A stretch of DNA of 64,000 nt, from the NCBI GenBank assembly GCA_030549335.1, contig JAUKPH010000018.1, positions 6,820,001-6,884,000 on the forward strand, written 5' to 3'. Below are positions 22,501 to 34,332 of the stretch, piece by piece. A model generated the notes under the pieces. It had not been told where the DNA came from. It was given only the letters and a program-made list of their open reading frames with translations, and did not search any database. Each line of letters starts with the position of its first letter. Within the stretch, counting starts at the first letter, position 1. The DNA comes from Pontederia crassipes. Taxonomy: Eukaryota > Streptophyta > Magnoliopsida > Commelinales > Pontederiaceae. The translations under genes and the position numbers were made by a program.

Positions 22501-23832
22501 GGTGATAGATCTTTAGAACTTTAACTCTATTTCAAACCGAAGTTGAACCGTTACAATCAAAGATAACGCTCTTAGGGATTAGAGTCTTAGAGTTAGGTTC
22601 AAAGCTATAAGTTATAGATACTTATGACAACCTTTGGGTGTCCTAAGAGGTGATAGATCTTTAGAACTTTAACTCTATTTCAAACCGAAGTTGAACCGTT
22701 ACAATCAAAGATAACGCTCTTAGGGATTAGAGTCTTAGAGTTAGGTTCAAAGCTATAAGTTATAGATACTTATGACAATCTTTGGGTGTCCTAAGAGGTG
22801 ATAGATCTTTAGAACTTTAACTCTTTTTCAAACCGAAGTTGAACCGTTACAATCAAAGATAACTCTCTTAGGGATTAGAGTCTTAGAGTTAGGTTCAAAG
22901 CTATAAGTTATAGATACTTATTACAACCTTTGGGTGTCCTAAGAGGTGATACATCTTTAGAACTTTAACTCTTTTTCAAACCGAAGTTGAACCGTTACAA
23001 TCAAAGATAATGCTCTTAGGGATTAGAGTCTTAGAGTTAGGTTCAAAGCTATAAGTTATAGATACTTATGACAACCTTTGGGTGTCCTAAGAGGTGATAG
23101 ATCTTTTGAACTTTAACTCTATTTCAAACCGAAGTTGAACCGTTACAATCAAAGATACCGCTCTTAGGGATTAGAGTCTTAGAGTTAGGTTCAAAGCTAT
23201 ATGTTATAGATTCTTATGACAACCTTTGGGTGTCCTAAGAGGTGATAGATCTTTAGAACTTTAACTCTATTTCAAACCGAAGTTGAACCATTACAATCAA
23301 ATATAACGCTCTTAGGGATTAGAGTCTTAGAGTTAGGTTCAAAGCTATAAGTTATAGATACTAATGACAACCTTTGGGTGTCCTAAGAGGTGATAGATCT
23401 TTAGAACTTTAACTCTATTTCAAACCGAAGTTGAACCATTACAATCAAAGATAACGCTCTTAGGGATTAGAGTCTTAGAGTTAGGTTCAAAGCTATAAGT
23501 TATAGATACTTATGACAACCTTTGGGTGTCCAAAGAGGTGATAGATCTTTAGAACTTTAACTCTTTTTCAAACCGAAGTTGAACCGTTACAATCAAATAT
23601 AACGCTCCTAGGGATTAGAGTCTTAGAGTTAGGTTCAAAGTTATAAGTTATAGATACTTATTACAACCTTTGGGTGTCCTAAGAGGTGATAGATCTTTAG
23701 AACTTTAACTCTATTTCAAACCGAAGTTGAACCGTTACAATCAAAGATAACGCTCTTGGGGATTAGAGTCTTAGAGTTAGGTTCAAAGCTATAAGTTATA
23801 CATACTTATTACAACCTTTGGGTGTCCTAAGA
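22501..23832. repeat. Nine-monomer (1,332-bp) tandem duplication, copy 2
   Basis: Eight of nine units repeat copy 1 at an exact 1,332-bp offset, including GATACATC, GATCTTTTGAAC, ATATGTTATAG and GATACTAATG. New changes include TGACAATC (near 22776), GATACCGCTC (near 23157) and AAAGTTATAAG (near 23640). The ninth unit (23685) is a different subtype (CTTGGGG, ATACATAC), so the copy ends at about 23684 and the next module begins there. Confidence 0.85.
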
Positions 23833-24424
23833 GGTGATAGATCTTTAGAACATTAACTCTATTTCAAGCCGAAGTTGAACCGTTACAATCAAAGATAACG
23901 CTCTTGGGGATTAGAGTCTTAGAGTTAGGTTCAAAGCTATAAGTTATAGATACTTATGACAACCTTTGGGTGTCCTAAGAGGTGATAGATCTTTAGAACT
24001 TTAATTCTATTTCAAACCGAAGTTGAACCGTTACAATCAAAGATAACGCTCTTGGGGATTAGAGTCTTAGAGTTAGGTTCAAAGCTATAAGTTATAGATA
24101 CTTATTACAACCTTTGGGTGTCCTAAGAGGTGATAGATCTTTAGAACTTTAACTCTATTTCAAACCGAAGTTGCACCGTTACAATCAAAGATAACGCTCT
24201 TGGGGATTAGAGTCTTTGAGTTAGGTTCAAAGCTATAAGTTATAGATACTTATTACAACCTTTGGGTGTCCAAAGAGGTGATAGATCTTTAGAACTTTAA
24301 CTCTTTTTCAAACCGAAGTTGAACCGTTACAATCAAATATAACGCTCTTAGGGATTAGAGTCTTAGAGTTAGGTTCAAAGCTATAAGTTATAGATACTTA
24401 TTACAACCTTTGGGTGTCCAAAGA
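23685..24424. repeat. Five-monomer module ATACATAC / AACATT-CAAGCC / TTAATTC / TTGCACC / AATATA, copy 1
   Basis: Units at 23685, 23833, 23981, 24129 and 24277 recur in the same order at 26497-27236, 2,812 bp (19 monomers) downstream. The tags CAAGCCG and TTGCACCG are rare, which makes the common descent clear. Confidence 0.82.
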
Positions 24425-26200
24425 GGTGATAGATCTTTAGAACTTTAACTCTTTTTCAAACCGAAGTTGAACCGTTACAATCAAATATAACGCTCCTAGG
24501 GATTAGAGTCTTAGAGTTAGGTTAAAAGCTATAAGTTATAGATACTTATTACAACCTTTGGGTGTCCTAAGAGGTGATAGATCTTCAGAACTTTAACTCT
24601 ATTTCAAACCGAAGTTGAACCGTTACAATCAAAGATAACGCTCTTGGGGATTAGAGTCTTTGAGTTAGGTTCAAAGCTATAAGTTATAGATACTTATTAC
24701 AACCTTTGGGTGTCCTAAGAGGTGATAGATCTTTAGAACTTTAACTCTATTTCAAACCGAAGTTGAACCGTTACAATCAAAGATAACGCTCTTGGGGATT
24801 AGAGTCTTAGAGTTAGGTTCATAGCTATAAGTTATACATACGTATTACAACCATTGGGTGTCCTAAGAGGTGATAGATCTTTAGAACTTTAACTCTATTT
24901 CAAACCGAAGTTGAACTGTTATAATCAAAGATAACGCTCTTAGGGATTAGAGTCTTAGAGTTAGGTTCAAAGCTATAAGTTATAGATACTTATGACAACC
25001 TTTGGGTGTCCTAAGAGGTGATAGATCTTTAGAACTTTAACTCTATTTCAAACCGAAGTTGGACCGTTACAATCAAAGATAACGCTCTTGGGGATTAGAG
25101 TCTTAGAGTATGGTTCAAAGCTATAAGTTATAGATACTTATCACAACCTTTGGGTGTCCTAAGAGGTGATAGATCTTTAGAACTTTAACTCTTTTTCAAA
25201 CCGAAGTTGAACCGTTACAATCAAAGATAACGCTCTTAGGGATTAGAGTTTTAGAGTTAGGTTCAAAGCTATAAGTTATAGATACATATTACAACCTTTG
25301 GGTGTCCTAAGAGGTGATAGATCTTTAGAACTTTAACTCTTTTTCAAACCGAAGTTGAACCGTTACAATCAAAGATAACGCTCTTAGGGATTAGAGTCTT
25401 AGAGTTAGGTTCAAAGCTATAAGTTATAGATACTTATGACAACCTTTGGGTGTCCTAAGAGGTGATAGATCTTTAGAACTTTAACTCTATTTCAAACCGA
25501 AGTTGAACCGTTACAATCAAAGATAACGCTCTTAGGGATTAGAGTCTTAGAGTTAGGTTCAAAGCTATATGTTATAGATTCTTATGACAACCTTTGGGTG
25601 TCCTAAGAGGTGATAGATCTTTAGAACTTTAACTCTATTTCAAACCGAAGTTGAACCCTTACAATCAAATATTACGCTCTTAGGGATTAGAGTCTTAGAG
25701 TTAGGTTCAAAGCTATAAGTTATAGATACTTATGACAACCTTTGGGTGTCCTAAGAGGTGATAGATCTTTAGAACTTTAACTCTATTTCAAACCGAAGTT
25801 GAACCATTACAATCAAAGTTAACGCTCTTAGGGATTAGAGTCTTAGAGTTAGGTTCAAAGCTATAAGTTATAGATACTTATGACAACCTTTGGGTGTCCA
25901 AAGAGGTGATAGATCTTTAGAACTTTAACTATTTTTCAAACCGAAGTTGAACCGTTATAATCAAAGATAACGCTCTTGGGGATTAGAGTCTTTGAGTTAG
26001 GTTCAAAGCTATAAGTTATAGATACTTATTACAACCTTTGGGTGTCCTAAGCGGTGATAGATCTTTAGAACTTTAACTCTATTTCAAACCGAAGTTGAAC
26101 CGTTACAATCAAAGATAACGCTCTTAGGGATTAGAGTCTTAGAGTTAGGTTCAAAGCTATAAGTTATAGATACTTATGACAACCTTTGGGTGTCCTAAGA
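24425..26200. repeat. Twelve mixed monomers, single-copy variants
   Basis: Satellite only. Private changes include GTTAAAAGC (near 24523), GATCTTCAG (near 24586), CATAGCTATAAG and ATACGTATTAC (near 24830), GAACTGTTATAATC (near 24915), GAGTATGG (near 25107), GAGTTTTAG (near 25248), GATACATATTAC (near 25283), GAACCCTTAC with ATATTACG (near 25655) and AAGTTAACG (near 25818). A short run at 25480-25900 resembles 21761-22200 (ATATGTTATAG, GATTCTTATG, CCATTAC). Confidence 0.75.
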
Positions 26201-27236
26201 GGTGATAGATCTTTAGAACTTTAATTCTATTTCAAACCGAAGTTGAACCGTTACAATCAAAGATAACGCTCTTGGGGATTAGAGTCTTAGAGTTAGGTTC
26301 AAAGCTATAAGTTATAGATACTTATTACAACCTTTGGGTGTCCTAAGAGGTGATAGATCTTTAGAACTTTAACTCTATTTCAAACCGAAGTTGCACCGTT
26401 ACAATCAAAGATAACGCTCTTGGGGATTAGAGTCTTTGAGTTAGGTTCAAAGCTATAAGTTATAGATACTTATTACAACCTTTGGGTGTCCAAAGAGGTG
26501 ATAGATCTTTAGAACTTTAACTCTATTTCAAACCGAAGTTGAACCGTTACAATCAAAGATAACGCTCTTTGGGATTAGAGTCTTAGAGTTAGGTTCAAAG
26601 CTATAAGTTATACATACTTATTACAACCTTTGGGTGTCCTAAGAGGTGATAGATCTTTAGAACATTAACTCTATTTCAAGCCGAAGTTGAACCGTTACAA
26701 TCAAAGATAACGCTCTTGGGGATTAGAGTCTTAGAGTTAGGTTCAAAGCTATAAGTTATAGATACTTATGACAACCTTTGGGTGTCCTAAGAGGTGATAG
26801 ATCTTTAGAACTTTAATTCTATTTCAAACCGAAGTTGAACCGTTACAATCAAAGATAACGCTCTTGGGGATTAGAGTCTTAGAGTTAGGTTCAAAGCTAT
26901 AAGTTATAGATACTTATTACAACCTTTGGGTGTCCTAAGAGGTGATAGATCTTTAGAACTTTAACTCTATTTCAAACCGAAGTTGCACCGTTACAATCAA
27001 AGATAACGCTCTTGGGGATTAGAGTCTTTGAGTTAGGTTCAAAGCTATAAGTTATAGATACTTATTACAACCTTTGGGCGTCCAAAGAGGTGATAGATCT
27101 TTAGAACTTTAACTCTTTTTCAAACCGAAGTTGAACCGTTACAATCAAATATAACGCTCTTAGGGATTAGAGTCTTAGAGTTAGGTTCAAAGCTATAAGT
27201 TATAGATACTTATTACAACCTTTGGGTGTCCTAAGA
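26201..27236. repeat. Four-monomer tandem (592 bp) ending in module copy 2
   Basis: TTAATTC (26201), TTGCACCG with TCTTTGAG (26349), CTCTTTGGG with ATACATAC (26497), AACATT with CAAGCCG (26645), then TTAATTC (26793) and TTGCACCG (26941) again at 592-bp spacing, followed by the AATATA unit (27089). The segment 26497-27236 equals the module at 23685-24424. Confidence 0.8.
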
Positions 27237-27828
27237 GGAGATAGATCTTTAGAACTTTAACTCTATTTCAAACCGAAGTTGAACCGTTACAATCAAAGAT
27301 AACGCTCTTAGGGATTAGAGTCTTAGAGTTAGGTTCAAAGCTATAAGTTATAGATACTTATTACAACCTTTAGGTGTCCTAAGAGGTGATAGATCTTTAG
27401 AACTTTAACTCTATTTCAAACCGAAGTTGAACCGTTACAATCAAAGATAACGCTCTTAGGGATTAGAGTCTTAGAGTTAGGTTCAAAGCTATAAGTTATA
27501 GATACTTATGACAACCTTTGGGTGTCCAAAGAGGTGATAGATCTTTAGAACTTTAACTCTTTTTCAAACCGAGGTTGAACCGTTACAATCAAATATAACG
27601 CTCTTAGGGATTAGAGTCTTAGAGTTAGGTTCAAAGGTATAAGTTATAGATACTTATGACAACCTTTGGGTGTCCTAAGAGGTGATAGATCTTTAGAACT
27701 TTAACTCTATTTCAAACCGAAGTTGAACCGTTACAATCAAAGATAACGCTCTTTGGGATTAGAGTCTTAGAGTTAGGTTCAAAGCTATGAGTTATAGATA
27801 CTTATTACAACCTTTGGGTGTCCTAAGA
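27237..27828. repeat. AGGAGATAG / CCGAGGTTG run, first copy
   Basis: Units at 27237 (AGGAGATAG, then CTTTAGGTG), 27385 (CCAAAGA), 27533 (CCGAGGTTG with AAAGGTATAAG) and 27681 (CTCTTTGGG, CTATGAGTT). The same kinds of unit occur in this order, with inserted units, at 30784-31672 and 37435-38325. Confidence 0.75.
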
Positions 27829-28420
27829 GGTGATAGATCTTTAGAACTTTAACTCTTTTTCAAACCGAAGTTGAACCGTTACAATCAAATATAACGCTCT
27901 TAGGGATTAGAGTCTTAGACTAAGGTTCAAAGCTATAAGTTATAGATACTTATTACAACCTTTGGGTGTCCTAAGAGGTGATAGATCTTTAGAACTTTAA
28001 CTCTATTGCAAACTGAAATTGAACCGTTACAATCAAAGATAACGCTCTTAGGGATTAGAGTCTTACAGTTAGGTTCAAAGCTATAAGTTATAGATACTTA
28101 TGACAACCTTTGGGTGTCCTAAGAGGTGATAGATCTTTAGAACTTTAACTCTTTTTCAAACCGAAGTTGAACCGTTACAATCAAATATAACGCTCTTAGG
28201 GATTAGAGTCTTAGACTAAGGTTCAAAGCTATAAGTTATAGATACTTATTACAACCTTTGGGTGTCCTAAGAGGTGATAGATCTTTAGAACTTTAACTCT
28301 ATTGCAAACCGAAATTGAACCGTTACAATCAAAGATAACGCTCTTAGGGATTAGAGTCTTACAGTTAGGTTCAAAGCTATAAGTTATAGATACTTATGAC
28401 AACCTTTGGGTGTCCTTAGA
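27829..28420. repeat. Dimer of ACTAAGG and ATTGCAAAC/GAAATTG subtypes, two tandem copies
   Basis: The monomer at 27829 (T29, AATATAACG, TTAGACTAAGG) and the one at 27977 (ATTGCAAAC, GAAATTG, TTACAGTTAGG) repeat directly at 28125 and 28273, a 296-bp period. These two subtypes stay paired in this order throughout the rest of the window. Confidence 0.85.
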
Positions 28421-30193
28421 GGTAATAGATCTTTAGAACTTTAACCCTATTTCAAACCGAAGTTGAACCGTTACAATCAAAGATAACGCTCTTAGGGATT
28501 AGAGTCTTAGAGTTAGGTTCAAAGCTAATTTATAGATACTTATGACAACCTTTGGGTGTCCTAAGAGGTGATAGATCTTTAGAACTTTAACTCTAATTCA
28601 AACCGAAGTTGAATCGTTACAATCAAATATAACGCTCTTAGGGATTAGAGTCTTAGAGTTAGGTTCAAAGCTATAAGTTATAGATACTTATTACAACCTT
28701 TGGGTGTCCTAAGAGGTGATAGATCTTTAGAATTTTAACTCTATTTCAAACCGAAGTTCAACCGTTACAATCAAAGATAACGCTCTTAGGGATTAGAGTC
28801 TTAGAGTTAGGTTCAAAGCTAATTTATAGATACTTATGACAACCTTTGGGTGTCCTAAGAGGTGATAGATCTTTAGAACTTTAACTCTTTTTCAAACCGA
28901 AGTTGAACCATTACAATCAAATATAACGCTCTTAGGGATTAGAGTCTTAGAGTTAGGTTCCAAGCTATAAGTTATAGATACTTATTACAACCTTTGGGTG
29001 TCCTAAGAGGTGATAGATCTTTAGAATTTTAACTCTATTTCAAACCGAAGTTCAACCGTTACAATCAAAGATAACGCTCTTGGGGATTAGAGTCTTTGAG
29101 TTAGGTTCAAAGCTATAAGTTATAGATACTTATTACAACCTTTGGGTGTCCAAAGAGGTGATAGATCTTTAGAACTTTAATTCTATTTCAAACCGAAGTT
29201 GAACCGTTACAATCAAAGATAACGCTCTTGGGGATTAGAGTCTTAGAGTTAGGCTCAAACCTATAAGTTATAGATACTTATTACAACCTTTGGGTGTCCT
29301 AAGAGGTGATAGATCTTTAGAATTTTAACTCTATTTCAAACCGAAGTTCAACCGTTACAATCAAAGATAACGCTCTTGGGGATTAGAGTCTTAGAGTTAG
29401 GTTCAAAGCTATAAGTTATAGATACTTATGACAACCTTTTGGGTGTCCTAAGAGGTGATAGATCTTTAGAACTTTAACTCTATTTCAAACCGAAGTTGAA
29501 CCGTTACAATCAAAGATAACGCTCTTAGGGATTAGAGTCTTAGAGTTAGGTTCAAAGCTATAAGTTATAGATACTTATGACAACCTTTGGGTGTCCTTAG
29601 AGGTGATAGATCTTTAGAACTTTAACTCTATTTCAAACCGAAGTTGAACCGTTTCAATCAAAGATAACGCTCTTAGGGATTAGAGTCTTAGAGTTAGGTT
29701 CAAAGCTATAAGTTATAGATACTTATGACAACCTTTGGGTGTCCTAAGAGGTGATAGATCTTTAGAACTTTAACTCTTTTTCAAACCGAAGTTGAACCGT
29801 TACAATCAAATATAACGCTCTTAGGGATTAGAGTCTTAGACTAAGGTTCAAAGCTATAAGTTATAGATACTTATTACAACCTTTGGGTGTCCTAAGAGGT
29901 GATAGATCTTTAGAACTTTAACTCTATTGCAAACCGAAATTGAACCGTTACAATCAAAGATAACGCTCTTAGGGATTAGAGTCTTACAGTTAGGTTCAAA
30001 GCTATAAGTTATAGATACTTATTACAACCTTTGGGTGTCCTAAGAGGTGATAGATCTTTAGAATTTTAACTCTATTTCAAACCGAAGTTCAACCGTTACA
30101 ATCAAAGATAACGCTCTTGGGGATTAGAGTCTTTGAGTTAGGTTCAAAGCTATAAGTTATAGATACTTATTACAACCTTTGGGTGTCCTAAGA
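28421..30193. repeat. Twelve-monomer segment, copy 1 (1,773 bp)
   Basis: Order of tags: AGGTAATAG with AACCCTATT and GCTAATTTATAG (28421), CTAATTC (28567), TTTTAAC/GTTCAACC with GCTAATTTATAG (28715), GGTTCCAAGC (28861), TTTTAAC/GTTCAACC with TCTTTGAG (29009), GGCTCAAACC (29157), TTTTAAC with four-T run (29305), CCTTAGA tail (29454), GTTTCAATC (29602), ACTAAGG (29750), ATTGCAAAC (29898), TTTTAAC (30046). The segment 34187-35959 has the same order and the same length of 1,773 bp, including three shared indels. Confidence 0.87.
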
Positions 30194-32410
30194 GGTGATA
30201 GATCTTTAGAACTTTAACTCTTTCAAACCGAAGTTGAACCGTTACAATCAAAGATAATGCTCTTAGGGATTAGAGTCTTTGAGTTAGGTTCAAAGCTATA
30301 AGTTATAGATACTTATTACAACCTTTGGGTGTCCAAAGAGGTGATAGATCTTTAGAACTTTAATTCTATTTCAAACCGAAGTTGAACCGTTACAATCAAA
30401 GATAACGCTCTTGGGGATTAGAGTCTTAGAGTTAGGCTCAAACCTATAAGTTATAGATACTTATTACAACCTTTGGGTGTCCTAAGAGGTGATAGATCTT
30501 TAGAATTTTAACTCTATTTCAAACCGAAGTTCAACCGTTACAATCAAAGATAACGCTCTTTGGGATTAGAGTCTTAGAGTTAGGTTCAAAGCTATAAGTT
30601 ATAGATACTTATTACAACCTTTGGGCGTCCTAAGAGGTGATAGATCTTTAGAACTTTAACTCTATTTCAAACCGAAGCTGAACCGTTACAATCAAAGATA
30701 ACGCTCTTAGGGATTAGAGTCTTAGAATTAGGTTCAAAGCTATAAGTTATAGATACTTATTACAACCATTGGGTGTCCTAAGAGGAGATAGATCTTTAGA
30801 ACTTTAACTCTATTTCAAACCGAAGTTGAACCGTTACAATCAAAGATAACGCTCTTAGGGATTAGAGTCTTAGAGTTAGGTTCAAAGCTATAAGTTATAG
30901 ATACTTATTACAACCTTTAGGTGTCCTAAGAGGTGATAGATCTTTAGAACTTTAACTCTATTTCAAACCGAAGTTGAACCGTTACAATCAAAGATAACGC
31001 TCTTAGGGATTAGAGTCTTAGAGTTAGGTTCAAAGCTATAAGTTATAGATACTTATGACAACCTTTGGGTGTCCTAAGAGGTGATAGATCTTTAGAACTT
31101 TAACTCTTTTTCAAACCGAAGTTGAACCGTTACAATCAAAGATAACGCTCTTAGGGATTAGAGTCTTAGAGTTAGGTTCAAAGCTATAAGTTATAGATAC
31201 TTATGACAACCTTTTGGGTGTCCTAAGAGGTGATAGATCTTTAGAACTTTAACTCTATTTCAAACCGAAGTTGAACCGTTACAATCAAAGATAACGCTCT
31301 TAGGGATTAGAGTCTTAGAGTTAGGTTCAAAGCTATAAGTTATAGATACTTATGACAACCTTTGGGTGTCCAAAGAGGTGATAGATCTTTAGAACTTTAA
31401 CTCTTTTTCAAACCGAGGTTGAACCGTTACAATCAAATATAACGCTCTTAGGGATTAGAGTCTTAGAGTTAGGTTCAAAGGTATAAGTTATAGATACTTA
31501 TGACAACCTTTGGGTGTCCTAAGCGGTGATAGATCTTTAGAACTTTAACTCTATTTCAAACCGAAGTTGAACCGTTACAATCAAAGATAACGCTCTTTGG
31601 GATTAGAGTCTTAGAGTTAGGTTCAAAGCTATAAGTTATAGATACTTATGACAACCTTTGGGTGTCCTAAGAGGTGATAGATCTTTAGAACTTTAACTCT
31701 TTTTCAAACCGAAGTTGAACCGTTACAATCAAATATAACGCTCTTAGGGATTAGAGTCTTAGACTAAGGTTCAAAGCTATAAGTTATAGATACTTATTAC
31801 AACCTTTGGGTGTCCTAAGAGGTGATAGATCTTTAGAACTTTAACTCTATTGCAAACCGAAATTGAACCGTTACAATCAAAGATAACGCTCTTAGGGATT
31901 AGAGTCTTACAGTTAGGTTCAAAGCTATAAGTTATAGATACTTATGACAACCTTTGGGTGTCCTTAGAGGTAATAGATCTTTAGAACTTTAACCCTATTT
32001 CAAACCGAAGTTGAACCGTTACAATCAAAGATAACGCTCTTAGGGATTAGAGTCTTAGAGTTAGGTTCAAAGCTAATTTATAGATACTTATGACAACCTT
32101 TGGGTGTCCTAAGAGGTGATAGATCTTTAGAACTTTAACTCTATTGCAAACCGAAATTGAACCGTTACAATCAAAGATAACGCTCTTAGGGATTAGAGTC
32201 TTAGAGTTAGGTTCAAAGCTATAAGTTATAGATACTTATTACAACCTTTGGGTGTCCTAAGAGGTGATAGATCTTTAGAATTTTAACTCTATTTCAAACC
32301 GAAGTTCAACCGTTACAATCAAAGATAATGCTCTTGGGGATTAGAGTCTTTGAGTTAGGTTCAAAGCTATAAGTTATAGATACTTATTACAACCTTTGGG
32401 TGTCCTAAGA
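30194..32410. repeat. Fifteen monomers between copied segments
   Basis: Begins with a 146-bp monomer lacking two T bases (ACTCTTTCAAACC, GATAATGC) and a GGCTCAAACC unit (30340). It continues with GAAGCTGAACC and CTTAGAATT (30636), AGGAGATAG (30784), CTTTAGGTG, a four-T unit (31080), CCGAGGTTG with AAAGGTATAAG (31377), AAGCGGTG with CTCTTTGGG (31525), ACTAAGG (31673), ATTGCAAAC (31821), AGGTAATAG (31969), ATTGCAAAC (32115) and TTTTAAC with GATAATGC (32263). Satellite only. Confidence 0.75.
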
Positions 32411-34332
32411 GGTGATAGATCTTTAGAACTTTAACTCTTTTTCAAACCGAAGTTGAACCGTTACAATCAAATATAACGCTCTTAGGGATTAGAGTCTTAG
32501 AGTTAGGTTCCAAGCTATAAGTTATAGATACTTATTACAACCTTTGGGTGTCCTAAGAGGTGATAGATCTTTAGAATTTTAACTCTATTTCAAACCGAAG
32601 TTCAACCGTTACAATCAAAGATAACGCTCTTGGGGATTAGAGTCTTTGAGTTAGGTTCAAAGCTATAAGTTATAGATACTTATTACAACCTTTGGGTGTC
32701 CAAAGAGGTGATAGATCTTTAGAACTTTAATTCTATTTCAAACCGAAGTTGAACCGTTACAATCAAAGATAACGCTCTTGGGGATTAGAGTCTTAGAGTT
32801 AGGCTCAAACCTATAAGTTATAGATACTTATTACAACCTTTGGGTGTCCTAAGAGGTGATAGATCTTTAGAATTTTAACTCTATTTCAAACCGAAGTTCA
32901 ACCGTTACAATCAAAGATAACGCTCTTGGGGATTAGAGTCTTAGAGTTAGGTTCAAAGCTATAAGTTATAGATTCTTATGACAACCTTTTGGGTGTCCTA
33001 AGAGGTGATAGATCTTTAGAACTTTAACTCTATTTCAAACCGAAGTTGAACCGTTACAATCAAAGATAACGCTCTTAGGGATTAGAGTCTTAGAGTTAGG
33101 TTCAAAGCTATAAGTTATAGATACTTATGACAACCTTTGGGTGTCCTTAGAGGTGATAGATCTTTAGAACTTTAACTCTATTTCAAACCGAAGTTGAACC
33201 GTTTCAATCAAAGATAACGCTCTTAGGGATTAGAGTCTTAGAGTTAGGTTCAAAGCTATAAGTTATAGATACTTATGACAACCTTTGGGTGTCCTAAGAG
33301 GTGATAGATCTTTAGAACTTTAACTCTTTTTCAAACCGAAGTTGAACCGTTACAATCAAATATAACGCTCTTAGGGATTAGAGTCTTAGACTAAGGTTCA
33401 AAGCTATAAGTTATAGATACTTATTACAACCTTTGGGTGTCCTAAGAGGTGATAGATCTTTAGAACTTTAACTCTATTGCAAACCGAAATTGAACCGTTA
33501 CAATCAAAGATAACGCTCTTAGGGATTAGAGTCTTACAGTTAGGTTCAAAGCTATAAGTTATAGATACTTATTACAACCTTTGGGTGTCCTAAGAGGTGA
33601 TAGATCTTTAGAATTTTAACTCTATTTCAAACCGAAGTTCAACCGTTACAATCAAAGATAACGCTCTTGGGGATTAGAGTCTTTGAGTTAGGTTCAAAGC
33701 TATAAGTTATAGATACTTATTACAACCTTTGGGTGTCCTAAGAGGTGATAGATCTTTAGAACTTTAACTCTTTCAAACCGAAGTTGAACCGTTACAATCA
33801 AAGATAATGCTCTTAGGGATTAGAGTCTTAGAGTTAGGTTCAAAGCTATAAGTTATAGATACTTATGACAACCTTTTGGGTGTCCGAAGAGGTGATAGAT
33901 CTTTAGAACTTTAACTCTATTTCAAACCGAAGTTCAACCGTTACAATCAAAGATAACGCTCTTGGGGATTAGAGTCTTAGAGTTAGGTTCAAAGCTATAA
34001 GTTATACATACTTATTACAACCTTTGGGTGTCCTAAGAGGTGATAGATCTTTAGAACTTTAACTCTATTTTAAACCAAAGTTGAACCGTTATAATCAAAG
34101 ATAACGCTCTTAGGGATTAGAGTCTTAGAGTTAGGTTCAAAGCTATAAGTTATAGATACTTATGACAACCTTTGGGTGTCCTTAGAGGTAATAGATCTTT
34201 AGAACTTTAACCCTATTTCAAACCGAAGTTGAACCGTTACAATCAAAGATAACGCTCTTAGGGATTAGAGTCTTAGAGTTAGGTTCAAAGCTAATTTATA
34301 GATACTTATGACAACCTTTGGGTGTCCTAAGA
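32411..34332. repeat. Thirteen-monomer segment, copy 1 (1,922 bp)
   Basis: Order: GGTTCCAAGC, TTTTAAC, GGCTCAAACC, TTTTAAC with four-T, CCTTAGA, GTTTCAATC, ACTAAGG, ATTGCAAAC, TTTTAAC, ACTCTTTCAAACC with TGTCCGAAGA (33744), GTTCAACC with ATACATAC (33891), TTATAATC (34039), AGGTAATAG (34187). It is followed after two units by the second copy at 34627. The copies differ in length by two bases, because here the AGGTAATAG unit carries the GCTAATTTATAG deletion. Confidence 0.87.
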
